Below are positions 42,932 through 53,105 of a stretch of 64,000 bases of DNA, in pieces. The stretch's first letter is position 1; each line of letters begins with the position of its first letter. Source of the stretch: Haemaphysalis longicornis (lineage: Eukaryota > Arthropoda > Arachnida > Ixodida > Ixodidae). A program made the translations under genes and the position numbers. The notes under the pieces were generated by a model, which did no database searches, was not told the DNA's origin, and saw only the letters and a program-made list of their open reading frames with translations. Where the stretch lies: assembly GCA_013339765.2 (NCBI GenBank), contig CM023449.1:204315422-204379421 (forward strand), written 5' to 3'.

Positions 42932-44394
42932 CGTGGAGAGGGTATCGGTCGCAGTCGAGGGCCGCAGGGCACCCAGTTGCTGCCGGTACTTGGCAGCCGT
43001 TACAGCAGCGTAGAACTGCTCTGCCGTGCTTTGTGTACTCGAGAACAAAGTTTGTAGACGCGTTTTTCGGAGGCGTGATAGCTTGCACTGACGTCACTGT
43101 ATTGCCGTGTTGGTGGGTTGGTTGCACAGTGGAAATCTGCAGCTCTTATCTCGAGCAACGCGGATGAAGCTGACAGCGATCGATCAAAAAGTGCGGTGAC
43201 GTCGTTATGTGCAATCCACATGTTTTACGAGACGTTCCAAGATGCGAGCTTAAGCGACAATCCCGGCGTCTGGCGTTGGCGTTCATCAATTCAAAACAAT
43301 TCCTTCACGAGGCCTCTCACAGTGCGAGCTTAAACTCGGCGGTATAGTTGCTAGCGAGGGGTGGTCGCCCCGCCTGTAAACAGTAGTGAAGGTAGGGGAA
43401 TAACAACCACCGAAATTCACCATCATCGTCAGCGCCCTCATTACACGGTGGCATAAACGAGAAGCGGCGAATCGGGTTGCCACTCGAAAGTAAAGCCATT
43501 CGAAAGCAAAACGCTCCTCCAGCGGCAAGATGACAGAGCTCTTCGACAAAATATGCGAGGCTAAACAAGGCGCCGCACGCGTTGAACTGGATATTATGAT
43601 GTCCGATTCACAACTCACAAACGTGCTTAGGTGTACTCGGATATTTTATTTCCATTGCTGGGGCAAATTCCACCGCCGCGCCTGCACGCCGTAGTGCACG
43701 GTGGGGCTATATGCTCACTTGTAAATGGCACTACACGAGACCATATTACTAGCGAACCTGAGCAAAATGTTTCAAAACGGGAACCTAATAAAACCATATG
43801 GGCGCACGTACATCAGCCAAACTGTCGCTTGAATACGCACAGCGAACGTTACAAACCACGCAGTCGGTTTGACGCGAGTTACGTAAATTAACTGCGACTG
43901 TTGAAATGAGCGGTTCGGCTCACGAAACGACTACACAGCGTGACATGCGTCTACGGAAACTTCTGAAGACTGAAAAAGAGGGACTTCAGTACGCCTAGTT
44001 CGTGCGTTGTTAGCAGCCTCCACCGCCTCTCCCCTAAAACAATTGGAAGGGAGCAAGCGCAATGAAGCCGCCACGCGTTCACAGGCCGCGTCAACAAAAA
44101 TAACTGCGGCAGTCAACAAGTCCCATCAGAGAAGAGCAACTGCGGCCGCGTTTCCCGCCGGGCCCTCACCCCCTCCTTTTTCCCTCTTCACCGTGACCCC
44201 TTTGCGAGCGACCGCCGAAAAACGCTTACAGCGCCAAACAGGGACCGGGAAAGGAGGGAGGTGCAGTTTTCGTTGTCTAATTTTACCATCCTTGACAGTT
44301 AAGCTGCACAGCGGCACCGCTAAATGTTTGCGACTCGTACACGCGCGTCCGGACTCGAGCTCGTGATAAAACTTGTTTGCACTACTGTACTCAG
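42932..44394. other. hAT-like element interior, no gene recognised
   Basis: Frames of up to 119 codons (44007-44366 plus) are open but low-complexity (Ala/Arg-rich) without a recognised domain. I see no transposase motif. Confidence 0.4.
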
Positions 44395-44790
44395 GAGTGC
44401 ATATACTCATGAATACACAGTACTCATGAGTACACAGTATTCATGAGTATTGTACTCATGAGTGCTGTGTACTCATGAGTACTGTATACTCATGAGTACT
44501 GTGTACTCATGAGTACTGTGTACTCATGAGTACTGTGTACTCATGAGTACTCATACTCATTAGTACTCAAACTCATGAGTACTCATACTCATGAATACTG
44601 TACTCATGAGTACTCATACTCATGAGTAGTGTACTCATGAGTACTGTACTCACGAGTAGTGGACTTACCCCTGTACTCACTCGTCATCGTACTCACTGTT
44701 TTTTTCTGGGTGTGTGATCACTCATCATCGTACTCACTCGTGAGTTTGAGTACAAATGAGTACAAATGAGTGTACTCACGAGTGAGTACG
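44395..44790. repeat. Palindromic minisatellite, right subterminal array
   Basis: About 20-bp units TACTCATGAGTACTGTG, then mixed TACTCATACTCATGAG units, all centred on the same palindrome as the left array. The spacers differ (CTGTG here, CAATCTG on the left), so the arrays expanded independently. Confidence 0.9.
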
Positions 44791-45145
44791 CCGACCTATG
44801 CGCTTGTCACTCCCCATCACACTACACCCACCACAACCCTTGTCCACGCGATGGTCACTCTCAAGCCCATATGCCACTCATTGCACTGGTCTTCGTCGCA
44901 GTTGTCACTCTCCTCATCACACATCGCCACCTCGAGCTGTCTTCTTGCGGCACTTGTCTTGCTGCTGCAATTCTCACTCTCCCCATCACATGACCCTGTC
45001 ACACTCCCTCAGTATCAATACTCCGGCCACACCAGCTGTCTTTCCGAAGGAGGTGACAAACATAAGCTTCTAAGTGTATGAGATCCCAATGCACACTGAA
45101 GATCGTTGAGGTTTCCTAAATTCCTAAATTCATCCTGAACTGACT

Positions 45146-45365
45146 TGCCGCGTGGCTGAGTGGCTAAGGCGTTGGCGTTGCTGATCCCAAGGATTTGGGT
45201 TTGATTTCTGGCTGCGGCGAAAGCGAAAACATCCGTGTGTTCGAGATTTTGGCACACGTTGAAGTTTTACCCCCAGGTGGTCAAAATTAATCCGGAGCCC
45301 TCCACTACGGCGCCATAGCCCGGGTGCAGCTTCGATGTGTAAAATCACACAATCAATCAATCAAT
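45146..45365 (+). repeat. Ruka-type SINE with intact tRNA-like head
   Basis: This is the fullest SINE in the window. The A box (TGGCTGAGTGGCTAAGG) is at about 45154 and a B-box-like GGGTTTGATTTCTGGC at 45198. The shared body (CCAGGTGGTCAAAATTAATC, CGGAGCCCTCCACTACGG) ends in a (CAAT)n tail. The head resembles a Leu/Ser-type tRNA. It lies just downstream of the P-like transposase 3' end. Confidence 0.8.
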
Positions 45366-45424
45366 CATCCTAAACTGTACATCGGTGCCTTAAGTTTGCC
45401 TTTTGTTCTCCAAACTGCTGCCAG

Positions 45425-46680
45425 TTAACACACTAACGAATCTGAGAGACAGCTGCCCTCATTCCAACACTTTTTGATCCACATTTTGCCTTTGCAGTCT
45501 TTGCCTTGCTGCTGAGCTTTCGTAGGGTTGATCCGCAACCGAAGCATGAGGAAAGCCTGTGTTAGGGCGCTTCTGAAACTCGTGGCAATGCGGAAAGCTG
45601 TTCGCAAGTTGGCACTTGTCCAAGGCAGCATTTGTGAGTGAGGCGAGAGAAACTGTTAGAGCGTCATGTTCGTGTGGTACGGAAAACACTATACGCATGC
45701 TGCAGCAAGCTCACGACAAGACCTGATGACGTGTGGAGAGGGTTTGATTGTGACAGTGAGCGGTAAGACTTTCAGCTTCAAAAGCTGGTCCATTCTGCTC
45801 CACGGGCTCTGCCTGGAGACACTCTCTGCAATGTGTTACAAAGCTTGAATTTCTTGCTGACACTATGCGTTATGTACCCCGCCACATAGACAAGAGACTC
45901 CATTTGTACGTCATCAAGTGGGGAGCATCATTGTCAAGAAGGCTGTCAGTTAGGAGCTCAACTTCTGCTGCCTCCACACTGTTCTTCTGAGCTGCCTTCT
46001 TCATCTCGACAAACTCGAGGAGGTCCACAGAATCATCTATGTCGTAGCTGCCCCTTGCGACTCGGTTTAAAAAACTGGCTCAACATTATGAGGCGGAGCA
46101 TCAGCTTAAACTCGAGTTGCCCTTGGCACTGGGTGCCTTGACCGAATGCAGGAGAACAGATTCTCCGAGGCATCCTGCGTCAGCCTGCACAGCAGCACGA
46201 ACTTGAACTTGTGCACACTCAGAAGCTGGTGCTGAATTTGGAGAGCACTTGTTGTGCTAATGAGCACACCTGCTTTGTACGGGCCTTAAACTGGTCCCTT
46301 TGGTTGCTCTTCTTTATGGAGACATGAGAAAAAAATCTCCATAAACTCCTTGAGGAACGCCACTGCCTCAATCATGAGCGTCTGGCTTAAACATGCTCAT
46401 AGCGGTGCCGATGTACCGCGACGTCATCAGGGGTGAACCACCGGTACACCCGCCCCTCAACAAACCACGCTGTGGTTAGGGCCTCCTCCTCCATCCGCCC
46501 AAGACTCACTAGCACGCGTATAGCAGCGCCAACACTATGGTTGAGGACAGCAACCGCAGATGCCACGTTCATTTTGGCAAACTGGTCCTGGTCCAGGTAG
46601 GCCGGCTTGAGGTGGGGGGCCAACTTGAGGTCGCGTTCGGCATCAATATCCGCCAGCTTCTTGATGTGCTTGACTGACAC
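45425..46680 (-). pseudogene. P-like transposase, catalytic/C-terminal region, frameshifted
   Basis: Acceptor CTCGCAG precedes 46680. The reading SVKHIKKLADIDAERDLKL, then APHLKPAYLDQDQFAKMNV and SAVAVLNHSVGAAIRVLV, is the P/THAP9-type transposase core. After TTAWFVE the frame shifts. Other frames carry EAVAFLKEFMEIFF, LTQDASENLFSCIRSRHPVP (the conserved TQDxxENxFxxIR block), FKLMLRLIMLSQFF, VYVAGYITHSVSKKFK and SLASLTNAALDKCQ. The final stop is near 45425. At least four frame breaks are visible, so this copy cannot make a full protein, but the order is intact. A SINE adjoins the 3' side. Confidence 0.75.
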
Positions 46681-46799
46681 CTGCGAGATGGACAGAACAT
46701 ATTTGAAAATGGTTAGCTTAAACTGTGATGCATAGGGGTCTCTGAATGCAGAAAAAGAAGCACATAAAAGTAAACTCAGAATATTCATTTTCATGCTTT

Positions 46800-46952
46800 T
46801 TAAACACTTCACGTCGGAACTATTAATGGCCGGGCCTATTATTTCCAGCCAGTGCTACGGGCCGGGCCCGTGGCACTGAGCCCGGGCCCGACCCCGCCGA
46901 TAATCGACTTCGGGTGGCCCGGCCCGGCCCGGGCCCGTGCAGTGCTCTAGTC
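46800..46952 (-). repeat. GGGCCCGGG-rich repeat element, first copy
   Basis: The minus strand reads TAGAGCACTGCACGGGCCCG, the GAAGTCGATTATCGGCGG block, GGGCTCAGTGCC, then GGCCATTAATAGTTCCGACG. The same elements occur in the same order at 52846-53100 on the plus strand. It lies in an intron of the P-like gene. Confidence 0.7.
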
Positions 46953-48218
46953 AGCATTGTTGTTCTGCTCGCATTCATCGACGCGCAGCGAGGCGCCACA
47001 AACTCTGAACTCCGAGCCGGCCCGGTGTCCCCCGGAGGGTGAAACATGCGTTTTGTGTTTGTTCTTGTCTGTGCGCGCTTCTCCTTCCCTCTCCGAGCCG
47101 GAAGACAGCCGGAAAAGGAATTCGGCCCATTTCTCCCGCTGTCCTGAAAACCCGGAGAGGTGTTGAGTTACGTTTCGCAGAACCGTGCCGCGCCTGGGTC
47201 CAGAGACGCCACGACCACCAGTCTGCTGTTACCAGCCCTCGAGACAGCACCACTTTTTTTACGGAGCTAACCAGAGGAAGGAACCTTTCTTTTCTCGGCT
47301 TTTTTTCGACTTTCTTTTTTCGACCTTTTCCTGTTTTTCATGTATCCTTAACTAAAGTTTGCCTTTAAGCCTTCCACTGTTTACCCGTCATCTTTATGGA
47401 TAGCGGACGCATCGACCCCGTCGAACAGCGTACCATGAGGCCAGAATAATTGTTGCCGCTTCATAATTTCAAAATGCACTGTTCATGCTTCCTACAACTG
47501 CTGACCTGAAGTAAGCCGCACAACAAAAGCAAGTTCATCTTCTTTTCTTTTAAAGCAAAGGCTTGGGCAGTGCTTGAAGATGGTCTGACTTCATGCGAAA
47601 AATTAGCAAAGAAGTTACCGATGATGGGGCTAATTAGTAATGAATCAGTGGCACCTGTTTCATTTCAGGTTGGGACGATGCATCATTGAAGCTTTTACCT
47701 CAGACCTCATCACATGCTTCAACTAGTGTCACTAAATAAGGTTTAGTGGCCCTAGCTTGAACCTTTAACAGAGTGCTTGAAATTTTCACTAATTACGCTA
47801 GCTGGCATACTTTACGGACAAGACGAGCACGGCTAGGTGCCCAGCCTTAACCTGGACTACTTTGGTTGCTTTGAGGTGAACACACGTACATGGAATGCCA
47901 CGTGCAAGGTACACCTTCAACTGATGTCTAATGATCAAACGTGTACCGTTGATAACATACTAAAGCTTGACATTTCGGATAGTTAGGCACCACAATTTGA
48001 ATATTTCAAAAACAGCGCAGAGACGAAGGTGTATGGAGTGACAAACTAGGGCGCTATGATTTGTGAATTGTTTCTGGGCTGTTTTTGAAGCAGTCAAAGC
48101 GTGTATTGTGCTCTTGTTCTGCTTAAAATTTCTGCTTCGTCTACATAAAAAAATGAAACAATTAAAATCTTCGGTTGAATCTTTGTCGTTGCCACGCCTA
48201 ATTTCATCCTGCACATAC
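46953..48218 (-). other. P-like gene intron region, no exon recognised
   Basis: The region lies between the donor at 48218 and the acceptor at 46681. It contains T-rich tracts (47260-47345) and open frames without domain signal. Further insertions are possible but no boundaries are visible. Confidence 0.4.
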
Positions 48219-48450
48219 CTCGCGACTGTTTCCACCCATACTGCTGGCAAAATCGCTTAGCTTCATTGGGGGCTCAGGTGAAGACGGTCCTGCATTCAAC
48301 GCCTGAGAACACTGTCGCCAGAGCACATCACCGTCTCTTATACTCCTCAAGAAGCGCACAGCAGGCCTAGGTGGCATGTAAAACCACCGCCTCATCTCAC
48401 ATGCCAGAGCCACATCAAATATCGTCGCAGCCTTGGGTGGAGACGTTTTC
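48219..48450 (-). CDS. P-like transposase exon 4 (start uncertain)
   Basis: The frame DVALACEMRRWFYMPPRPAV, then RFLRSIRDGDVLWRQ, ends at a good donor (CGCGAG followed by GTATGT, 48218). It resembles the helix-turn-helix region between the THAP domain and the core in P/THAP9 transposases, but the match is weak. Upstream, 48456-48690 may also be coding (an acceptor CTCGCAG at 48698) but has stops in the expected frame. Confidence 0.4.
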
Positions 48451-48794
48451 CTAACTCAAGCCGCAGCGGTTTGAAGCAACGCAAGACATAAGAAAATCCA
48501 CGCACAGGGATGATGCTGAGATAGCACGAAGCAAGCCGCGTTATCCATGGCGCTGTACGCACCTGCCCAACCGTACAAATGGAGTTGGCGCCATTGCGCA
48601 GGTAGTGCTGCCGTGTGCCACCCTCCACAAAAAATTTGTGGGCAATTCATACTTCCTGTTCACTGGACAAAAATTACACATATGAACAGAGTACAGCCTG
48701 CGAGACAATGCCATGTATCCTGATCCATTCCTCCATTCCACACATACCTACATCTTATGAAGCTATGTTCACTTCCACACACACATATGCTTAC

Positions 48795-48920
48795 CTGTCT
48801 CAATTGGCTGAGCTTCGCCATCCAATGGAGGAGGCCATACTCCATGTGCTTCACCTGGGAATGGGCGAACGGTAACAGAGGCAGCAGAGACAGCAGGTGC
48901 ATCGGCGGCATCCAGTGTGT
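48795..48920 (-). CDS. P-like transposase exon 3
   Basis: Acceptor ACCTCAG (before 48920) and donor ACAG followed by GTAAGC (48794) bound 126 bp. It enters in phase 1 to complete an Asp codon with exon 2 and leaves in phase 1. It encodes a proline-rich linker (PFPGEAHGVWPPPLDGEAQP). There is no domain, but splice sites and phase agree with exon 2. Confidence 0.6.
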
Positions 48921-49010
48921 CTGAGGTTCCAAAAAAATAAAAACCACCATACATGTCATCGAGATAATGCATGGTACAATGCTCAGCAGTGCATCAGCTA
49001 AGTGACATAC

Positions 49011-49164
49011 CGTGGGCTTGTTTACTGCCTGGCCTCCTCGGAACCTTCCCCTTAGCCCGTTTCTGCTGGTTGTTGGAGCCTTCGATCGTTGGCACAGCAT
49101 TCCACTTGAGGAGCTTTCGGCCATCAGCCCTGCCCGTTTCAAATTGGCTGTCTTCAAAGTGGTC
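49011..49164 (-). CDS. P-like transposase exon 2 (end of THAP domain)
   Basis: Acceptor TTAG (before 49164) and donor GTATGT (49010) bound 154 bp. It starts DHFEDSQFE, supplying the His of the THAP C2CH zinc finger, then GRADGRKLLKWNAVPTIE, the conserved end of tick-type THAP domains. A basic stretch (NNQQKRAKGKVPRRPGSK) follows and could act in nuclear localisation. It joins exon 1 in phase 0. Confidence 0.8.
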
Positions 49165-49989
49165 CTAACAAACAATTTAATACAATAAGCAAACAAGAAA
49201 AGTTTTATCAAAAGCAGAACATTGTGTGAATGCTTTCTCGCTTGAATGTCTCTCTGTCAACTTCACATGAAATTGAAACTGCTAAATTACGCCCCACAAT
49301 ACGTCTAATAGCCTTATTCGGCAGCATCATGTCGTAAATTCCGAGTTTACAAGCCACAGAACAGATCGCAAGCAGTATACCTGCAATAAGTGATCAAGGC
49401 ATTTTAGAACATGCCAGAATGCTAACGCTCAGTGGCATTATAAATTAGATTTGCGAAATTATTTTGAAAATTTTAGTGTACGCGTAACTTAGTGCACACA
49501 GAATGCTTTTGTTTTGTTCTTATTTGTTCTGAGAGTTTCGTGTTATACTACAGAATGCACAACCTAGTAGAATTTATCTAAAGTGAACAGGCCAAGCTTT
49601 ATACCAGAATTGGCAACAGAATGGGGTGAAGGCGTTTGTGACATTAATAACACATCTGTGGGGCCTACTTGGTGCCGCATAAATGAGTGGGAGAGCGCCT
49701 AAACATTAAAAAACGAATGAGGACGAAAGAACACGGCGAAACAACACGCGCGATTTGTAAAGTTTAAGCGCTTTCACTCGTGACACTTCGCGGTGTACAT
49801 CAAACCAAAACTTCCAAAATCTTCTGGGGAGTTCCGCACTAATTCCCGTCACCCGTCCGTGAACGCTACACTGCCGAATTAAAATTTATCCAACCATTTC
49901 GGATTCTCGTAATGGCAGTCGCCCAACGGGATGGACGTCCCACGACATGCAAACGTCCGGGGCGGGGACGAAATAACTTAAACGGATGG

Positions 49990-50543
49990 CGGTTATTTAT
50001 TTTGGCAGGCGCCTCGTAGGCGTTGTGAACCCCCCCCCCCCCCCCCATACCCTGAGACTATGTTAATCCCCTGCGAGGCCACATGCGCGTCACCTTCAAT
50101 TTCCACGTATGTGAATTCTATGCCTCTATGAACTCTAAGACAGGCGTCGTCATATGCGTGCCGGATTGTGAAATTGCCGTACTCGCTCGCTGGCGCGCGG
50201 CCCGAACTCTCTCACCGTTTCCTTCCCTTGCATACTATTTTCTCCCCCCTGCACTATGTAAATTCTCATCTGTTTAACTACACCTCCTGCGTCCACATCT
50301 CTTGCCTACTTTTATTGCAGCACAACTCCGCCAGCACCCGGCCGACGCGTACGTTGTCGGGCCGCGTTGGCGAGCGAGCGAGTACGGCAATTTCACGACG
50401 CATATCGCGGCCCGAAGACCGCGGTCGGACGTTCGCGGCGGCGGCGACCGGTCTCGCGAGTTCATTAGCTGCGAAGCGCTCTGCACGGAATTCTCGGGTA
50501 GGGGGGGGGGGGATTTCACAACGCCTACGAGGCGCCAGCTTTT
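49990..50543. mobile_element. About 0.55-kb MITE with nested inverted repeats
   Basis: The outer arms are GGCGCCTCGTAGGCGTTGTG followed by a C run (49993-50046) and the inverse (50492-50540). A second inverted pair lies inside: GTGAAATTGCCGTACTCGCT at 50168 and the inverse GAGTACGGCAATTTCAC near 50382. It lies in the first intron of the P-like gene. I could not fix a target duplication. Confidence 0.7.
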
Positions 50544-50578
50544 ATTAACTATCGCGAATTCACTTCAAACAATCTCAC

Positions 50579-50740
50579 CTCACAAATCCTGGAGTACGGG
50601 GTGGGCACGAATTCATCGCGGCTGACGAGTTGCAGCCACACGCGTAGCTGCTCGCCGTCCTTTTTCCCCAGCGGGAAGCGCATGAAGCGTTTTCCATCAT
50701 CCTCGGAGTTGTAGCAGCCGAGTACGCAGCAAAACGGCAT
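50579..50740 (-). CDS. P-like transposase exon 1 (THAP domain start)
   Basis: The 54-codon exon begins at ATG 50740 with MPFCCVLGCYNSEDDGKRFM, then RFPLGKKDGEQLRVWLQLVS, and ends PYSRICE at donor GTGAGA (50578). This is the first two-thirds of a THAP zinc finger: two N-terminal Cys, the FP motif, Trp, and the third Cys in ICE. The His comes from exon 2 (C-E-D-H). THAP domains bind DNA and form the N-terminus of P-element transposases. The gene starts about 280 bp inside the right terminus, as in P elements. Confidence 0.85.
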
Positions 50741-51022
50741 CTCCGGACACACTTCTGCAGCTAAAATGCTGCGAAGCGTGCCAAGCGCGGGATGGTTTGG
50801 TTCACGTTCGGAACGTCCGTCGCGCGCAGTCACAGGGCAAACAGCTAGGACTACCACAGTTGACCGACTGAAAACGCACAAGCAACAAAATGGCAGCGCC
50901 CATGAACCGTCGCAGTGTAAACAAATGCCACGGTGGCGCGAACTGACCAATGATCTTGGCGGCGGCACGGAAACAATGGGAGAAAAGAGTGCCGATACTC
51001 TAAACCTTATTTAGTGACACTA
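50741..51022 (-). promoter_or_regulatory. Right end and 5' leader of the P-like element
   Basis: The terminal repeat plus about 280 bp lead to the THAP ATG. It shares TTTGTTTACACTGCG, GGTTCATGGGCGC and GCCATTTTGTTG with the 449-bp MITEs. A promoter is expected here, but I see no clear TATA box. Confidence 0.5.
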
Positions 51023-51487
51023 GGTCCGCCCATGTCCTGGCCAACCTTTTACCCACCCGCCGACGGTTCGTACTCAACACCGCGCTTCCCGCCCGTACCA
51101 ATTTACACGCCCCAACGCCTATCACGTACCCTGTACCCACCCCCCAGTTCCCGTCTAACTGTGCCTCATTCGGCAGGCTCAAACCTCTTCACTCCCCTCC
51201 CATCACATTCTTCACCGCATCTATAGGTGCCCTGGTCATCCTTCCTGTCCCACCTGCACCCCGCCATCACTTGACCCATCCCTCGCCTCTATCACCTCCT
51301 GGGAGCTCTGATTGTCTCCCCCGCCGACAGTAAACATCCAGGCTGCCCAGAAAGCTCTCTACAAACACGTGCACCGGATCCGCACGGACATTCTGGAGTA
51401 CTACGTGGATCCGGTGAATTGAACTTTGAAATTAGGACCTGGACTTAGGTCCTGCGGAAAATAAAGTTTGTTCTCTCTCTCTCTCTG
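51023..51487 (+). pseudogene. I-like LINE, 3' part of the split copy
   Basis: After the P-like element the LINE resumes in the same orientation. The last coding block is at 51345-51421 (KALYKHVHRIRTDILEYYVD, then PVN and a stop). The 3' UTR follows with AATAAAG and a (TC)n tail at 51471-51487. Together with 32655-33992 it forms one 5'-truncated LINE. Confidence 0.7.
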
Positions 51488-51489
51488 CG

Positions 51490-52850
51490 TAGCATAACCC
51501 CCGCGGCTGAAAGCGCCGTCTCGGTGCTAATTATAGCGACGCAGGTCGTGGACCGTGGTACGGTTTCAGACGGGCTAAGTGTACAACGTCCGTTGTTGAG
51601 CGGTGGGAAGTTGGCGATGGCATGGCCGGTGATATATCGTACGTGACATCGGTGACTTGTCAGATGACACGGTAAGGACCAGAATAGGGAAAGTGGAGTT
51701 TTTCAGAAAGTCCCACGCGGCGCGACGGCGACCACACCAGGACAAGTGATCCCGGCGGAAAGTAAAGGTTTCTGTGTCGGGAGTCGTAGCGCACCTTTTG
51801 GGCGACTTGGGATGAGAGGAGGTTAGAGCGGGCAACTTGGCGAGCGGGGTCGGCACGAGCGATGGTGGCTTCGGCATACTCAGTTGCGGGCTGAGAAGGC
51901 GGTAAAAGGGTGTCAAGCGGCAAAGATGGTTCGCGACCGTAGAGCAAGTAGAATGGGGACGAGCCTCCAGTGTCGTGACGGGACGGATTGTAAGCGGACG
52001 TGACGTAAGGCAACCCTACGTCCCAGTCTCGATGGTCGGTGGAGACGTACATGGACAACATGTCTGTAAGCGTCCGGTTCAGCCTCTCCGTGAGACCGTT
52101 GGTCTGCGGATGGTAAGCAGTTGTGACTTTGTGTTGTGTTGCGCACGCACGAAGAAGGTCCTCAGCAACTCGGGACAAGAAATAGCGGCCTCGATCAGTA
52201 AGAAGCTGGTGAGGTGCTCCATGTTGAAGAATGACATCGCGTAGAAGGAAGTCGGCAACATTGGATGCGCAGCTGGTGGGAAGAGCACGGGTAATGGCGT
52301 AGCGCGTCGCGTAATCAGTGGCGACTGCTATCCACTTGTTACCCGAGGTAGACACAGGGAAGGGACCGAGAAGGTCGACACCAACACGATAAAAGGGCTC
52401 AGTGGGGATGCTTAACGGTTGTAGGAGACCGGGCGGTGACGCGGTTGGCTTCTTGCGGCGTTGGCATAGGTCACACGTGGCCACATAACGTTGAACAGAA
52501 CGGTAAAGGCCGGGCCAAAAAAATCGACGACGCACGCGGTCGTACGTGCGGGAAACACCCAGGTGACCAGTCGTAGGTAGGTCGTGAAATTGTTTGAGGA
52601 TGTCTAAACGAAGGTGGTTAGGGACAACAAGCAGGAGCTCAGGGCCATCTGGACGGAGATTCTGGCGGTAAAGGATGTCATCCTGGAGTCGAAACAGATG
52701 CGTGGTAGGTGCAGGGGGGCCGATGGTGAGACTGTCGATGATGGATTTCAAAGAGGGATCACGACACTGCTCATCGCCGATGTGCAGTAATCCCGAAATG
52801 GAAAGCAAGCAGGATTGCGGCAGAGGTTCGGGAGGGTCAACCGGGTAGAG
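51490..52850 (-). pseudogene. Ty3/gypsy integrase region, core intact
   Basis: From about 52845 to 51660 the minus-strand frame is open. The HHCC finger is FHDLPTTGHLG ... CDLCQRRK. In the DDE core, Asp is in VGVDLLGPF and LLTDRG, and Glu is in GLTERLNRT. PFYLLYGREPSLPLDTLL and GSLVLVWSPSRRVGLSEKLH follow. Downstream, in a shifted frame, VVHLARLKPYHG marks the C-terminus (about 51545). RT and RNase H are gone: the 5' side is replaced by the GC-rich repeat at 52846. No LTR is seen. Confidence 0.85.
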
Positions 52851-53105
52851 CACTGCACGGGCCCGGGACAGCCCGAAAGCCCGGGCCCGACCCGGCCCGC
52901 GGGCCGGGCCGGGCCGCCCGAAGTCGATTATCGGCGGGCCCGGGCCGGGCCCGGGCTCAGTGCCGCGGGCCCAGGCTGGGCTCAGGCTCAGTGCCGCGGG
53001 CCCGGGCCGGGCTCGGGCTCGACGCCACGGGCCCGGGACGGGCTCGGGCTTGAATTCATAGGCCCGGCCGTTACTAGTTCCGACGTGAAGTGTAGAAAAG
53101 AGCAT
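52846..53105 (+). repeat. GGGCCCGGG-rich repeat element, second copy
   Basis: It starts TAGAGCACTGCACGGGCCCG and continues with about 30-bp units (GTGCCGCGGGCCCGGGCCGG, GCTCGGGCTC). It ends GGCCGTTACTAGTTCCGACG. The plus-strand orientation is inverted relative to 46800-46952. It abuts the gypsy remnant. Confidence 0.8.

Larger units (their letters stand above)
38420..44800. mobile_element. 6.4-kb hAT-like element with palindromic minisatellite ends
   Basis: The terminal inverted repeats are CATAGGTCGGC (38420-38430) and GCCGACCTATG (44790-44800), flanked by a perfect 8-bp duplication CGCTTGTC (38412-38419 and 44801-44808). The 8-bp duplication and a CA..GGTCGGCAAA terminus fit hAT; Zisupton/KDZ elements also make 8-bp duplications. 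Both subterminal regions are arrays built on the 14-bp palindrome GTACTCATGAGTAC. No hAT transposase is recognisable inside, so it is non-autonomous or has been displaced by other insertions. Confidence 0.75.
33993..51022 (-). mobile_element. 17-kb P-element-like transposon with nested insertions
   Basis: The left end TAGAGTCACTAATAAGG and the inverted right end TAGTGTCACTAAATAAGG form terminal repeats. The subterminal regions match the 449-bp MITEs in the carboxypeptidase loci. Flanks are GTCCGGCC (33985-33992) and GGTCCGCC (51023-51030), an imperfect 8-bp duplication resembling the classic P target GTCCGGAC. Removing the element joins the two halves of a LINE. A THAP-transposase gene runs on the minus strand from 50740 to about 45425. 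The left 11 kb is mostly later insertions (SINE, LINE, TTAA-element end, hAT-like element). Native length is perhaps 8-9 kb. Confidence 0.8.
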
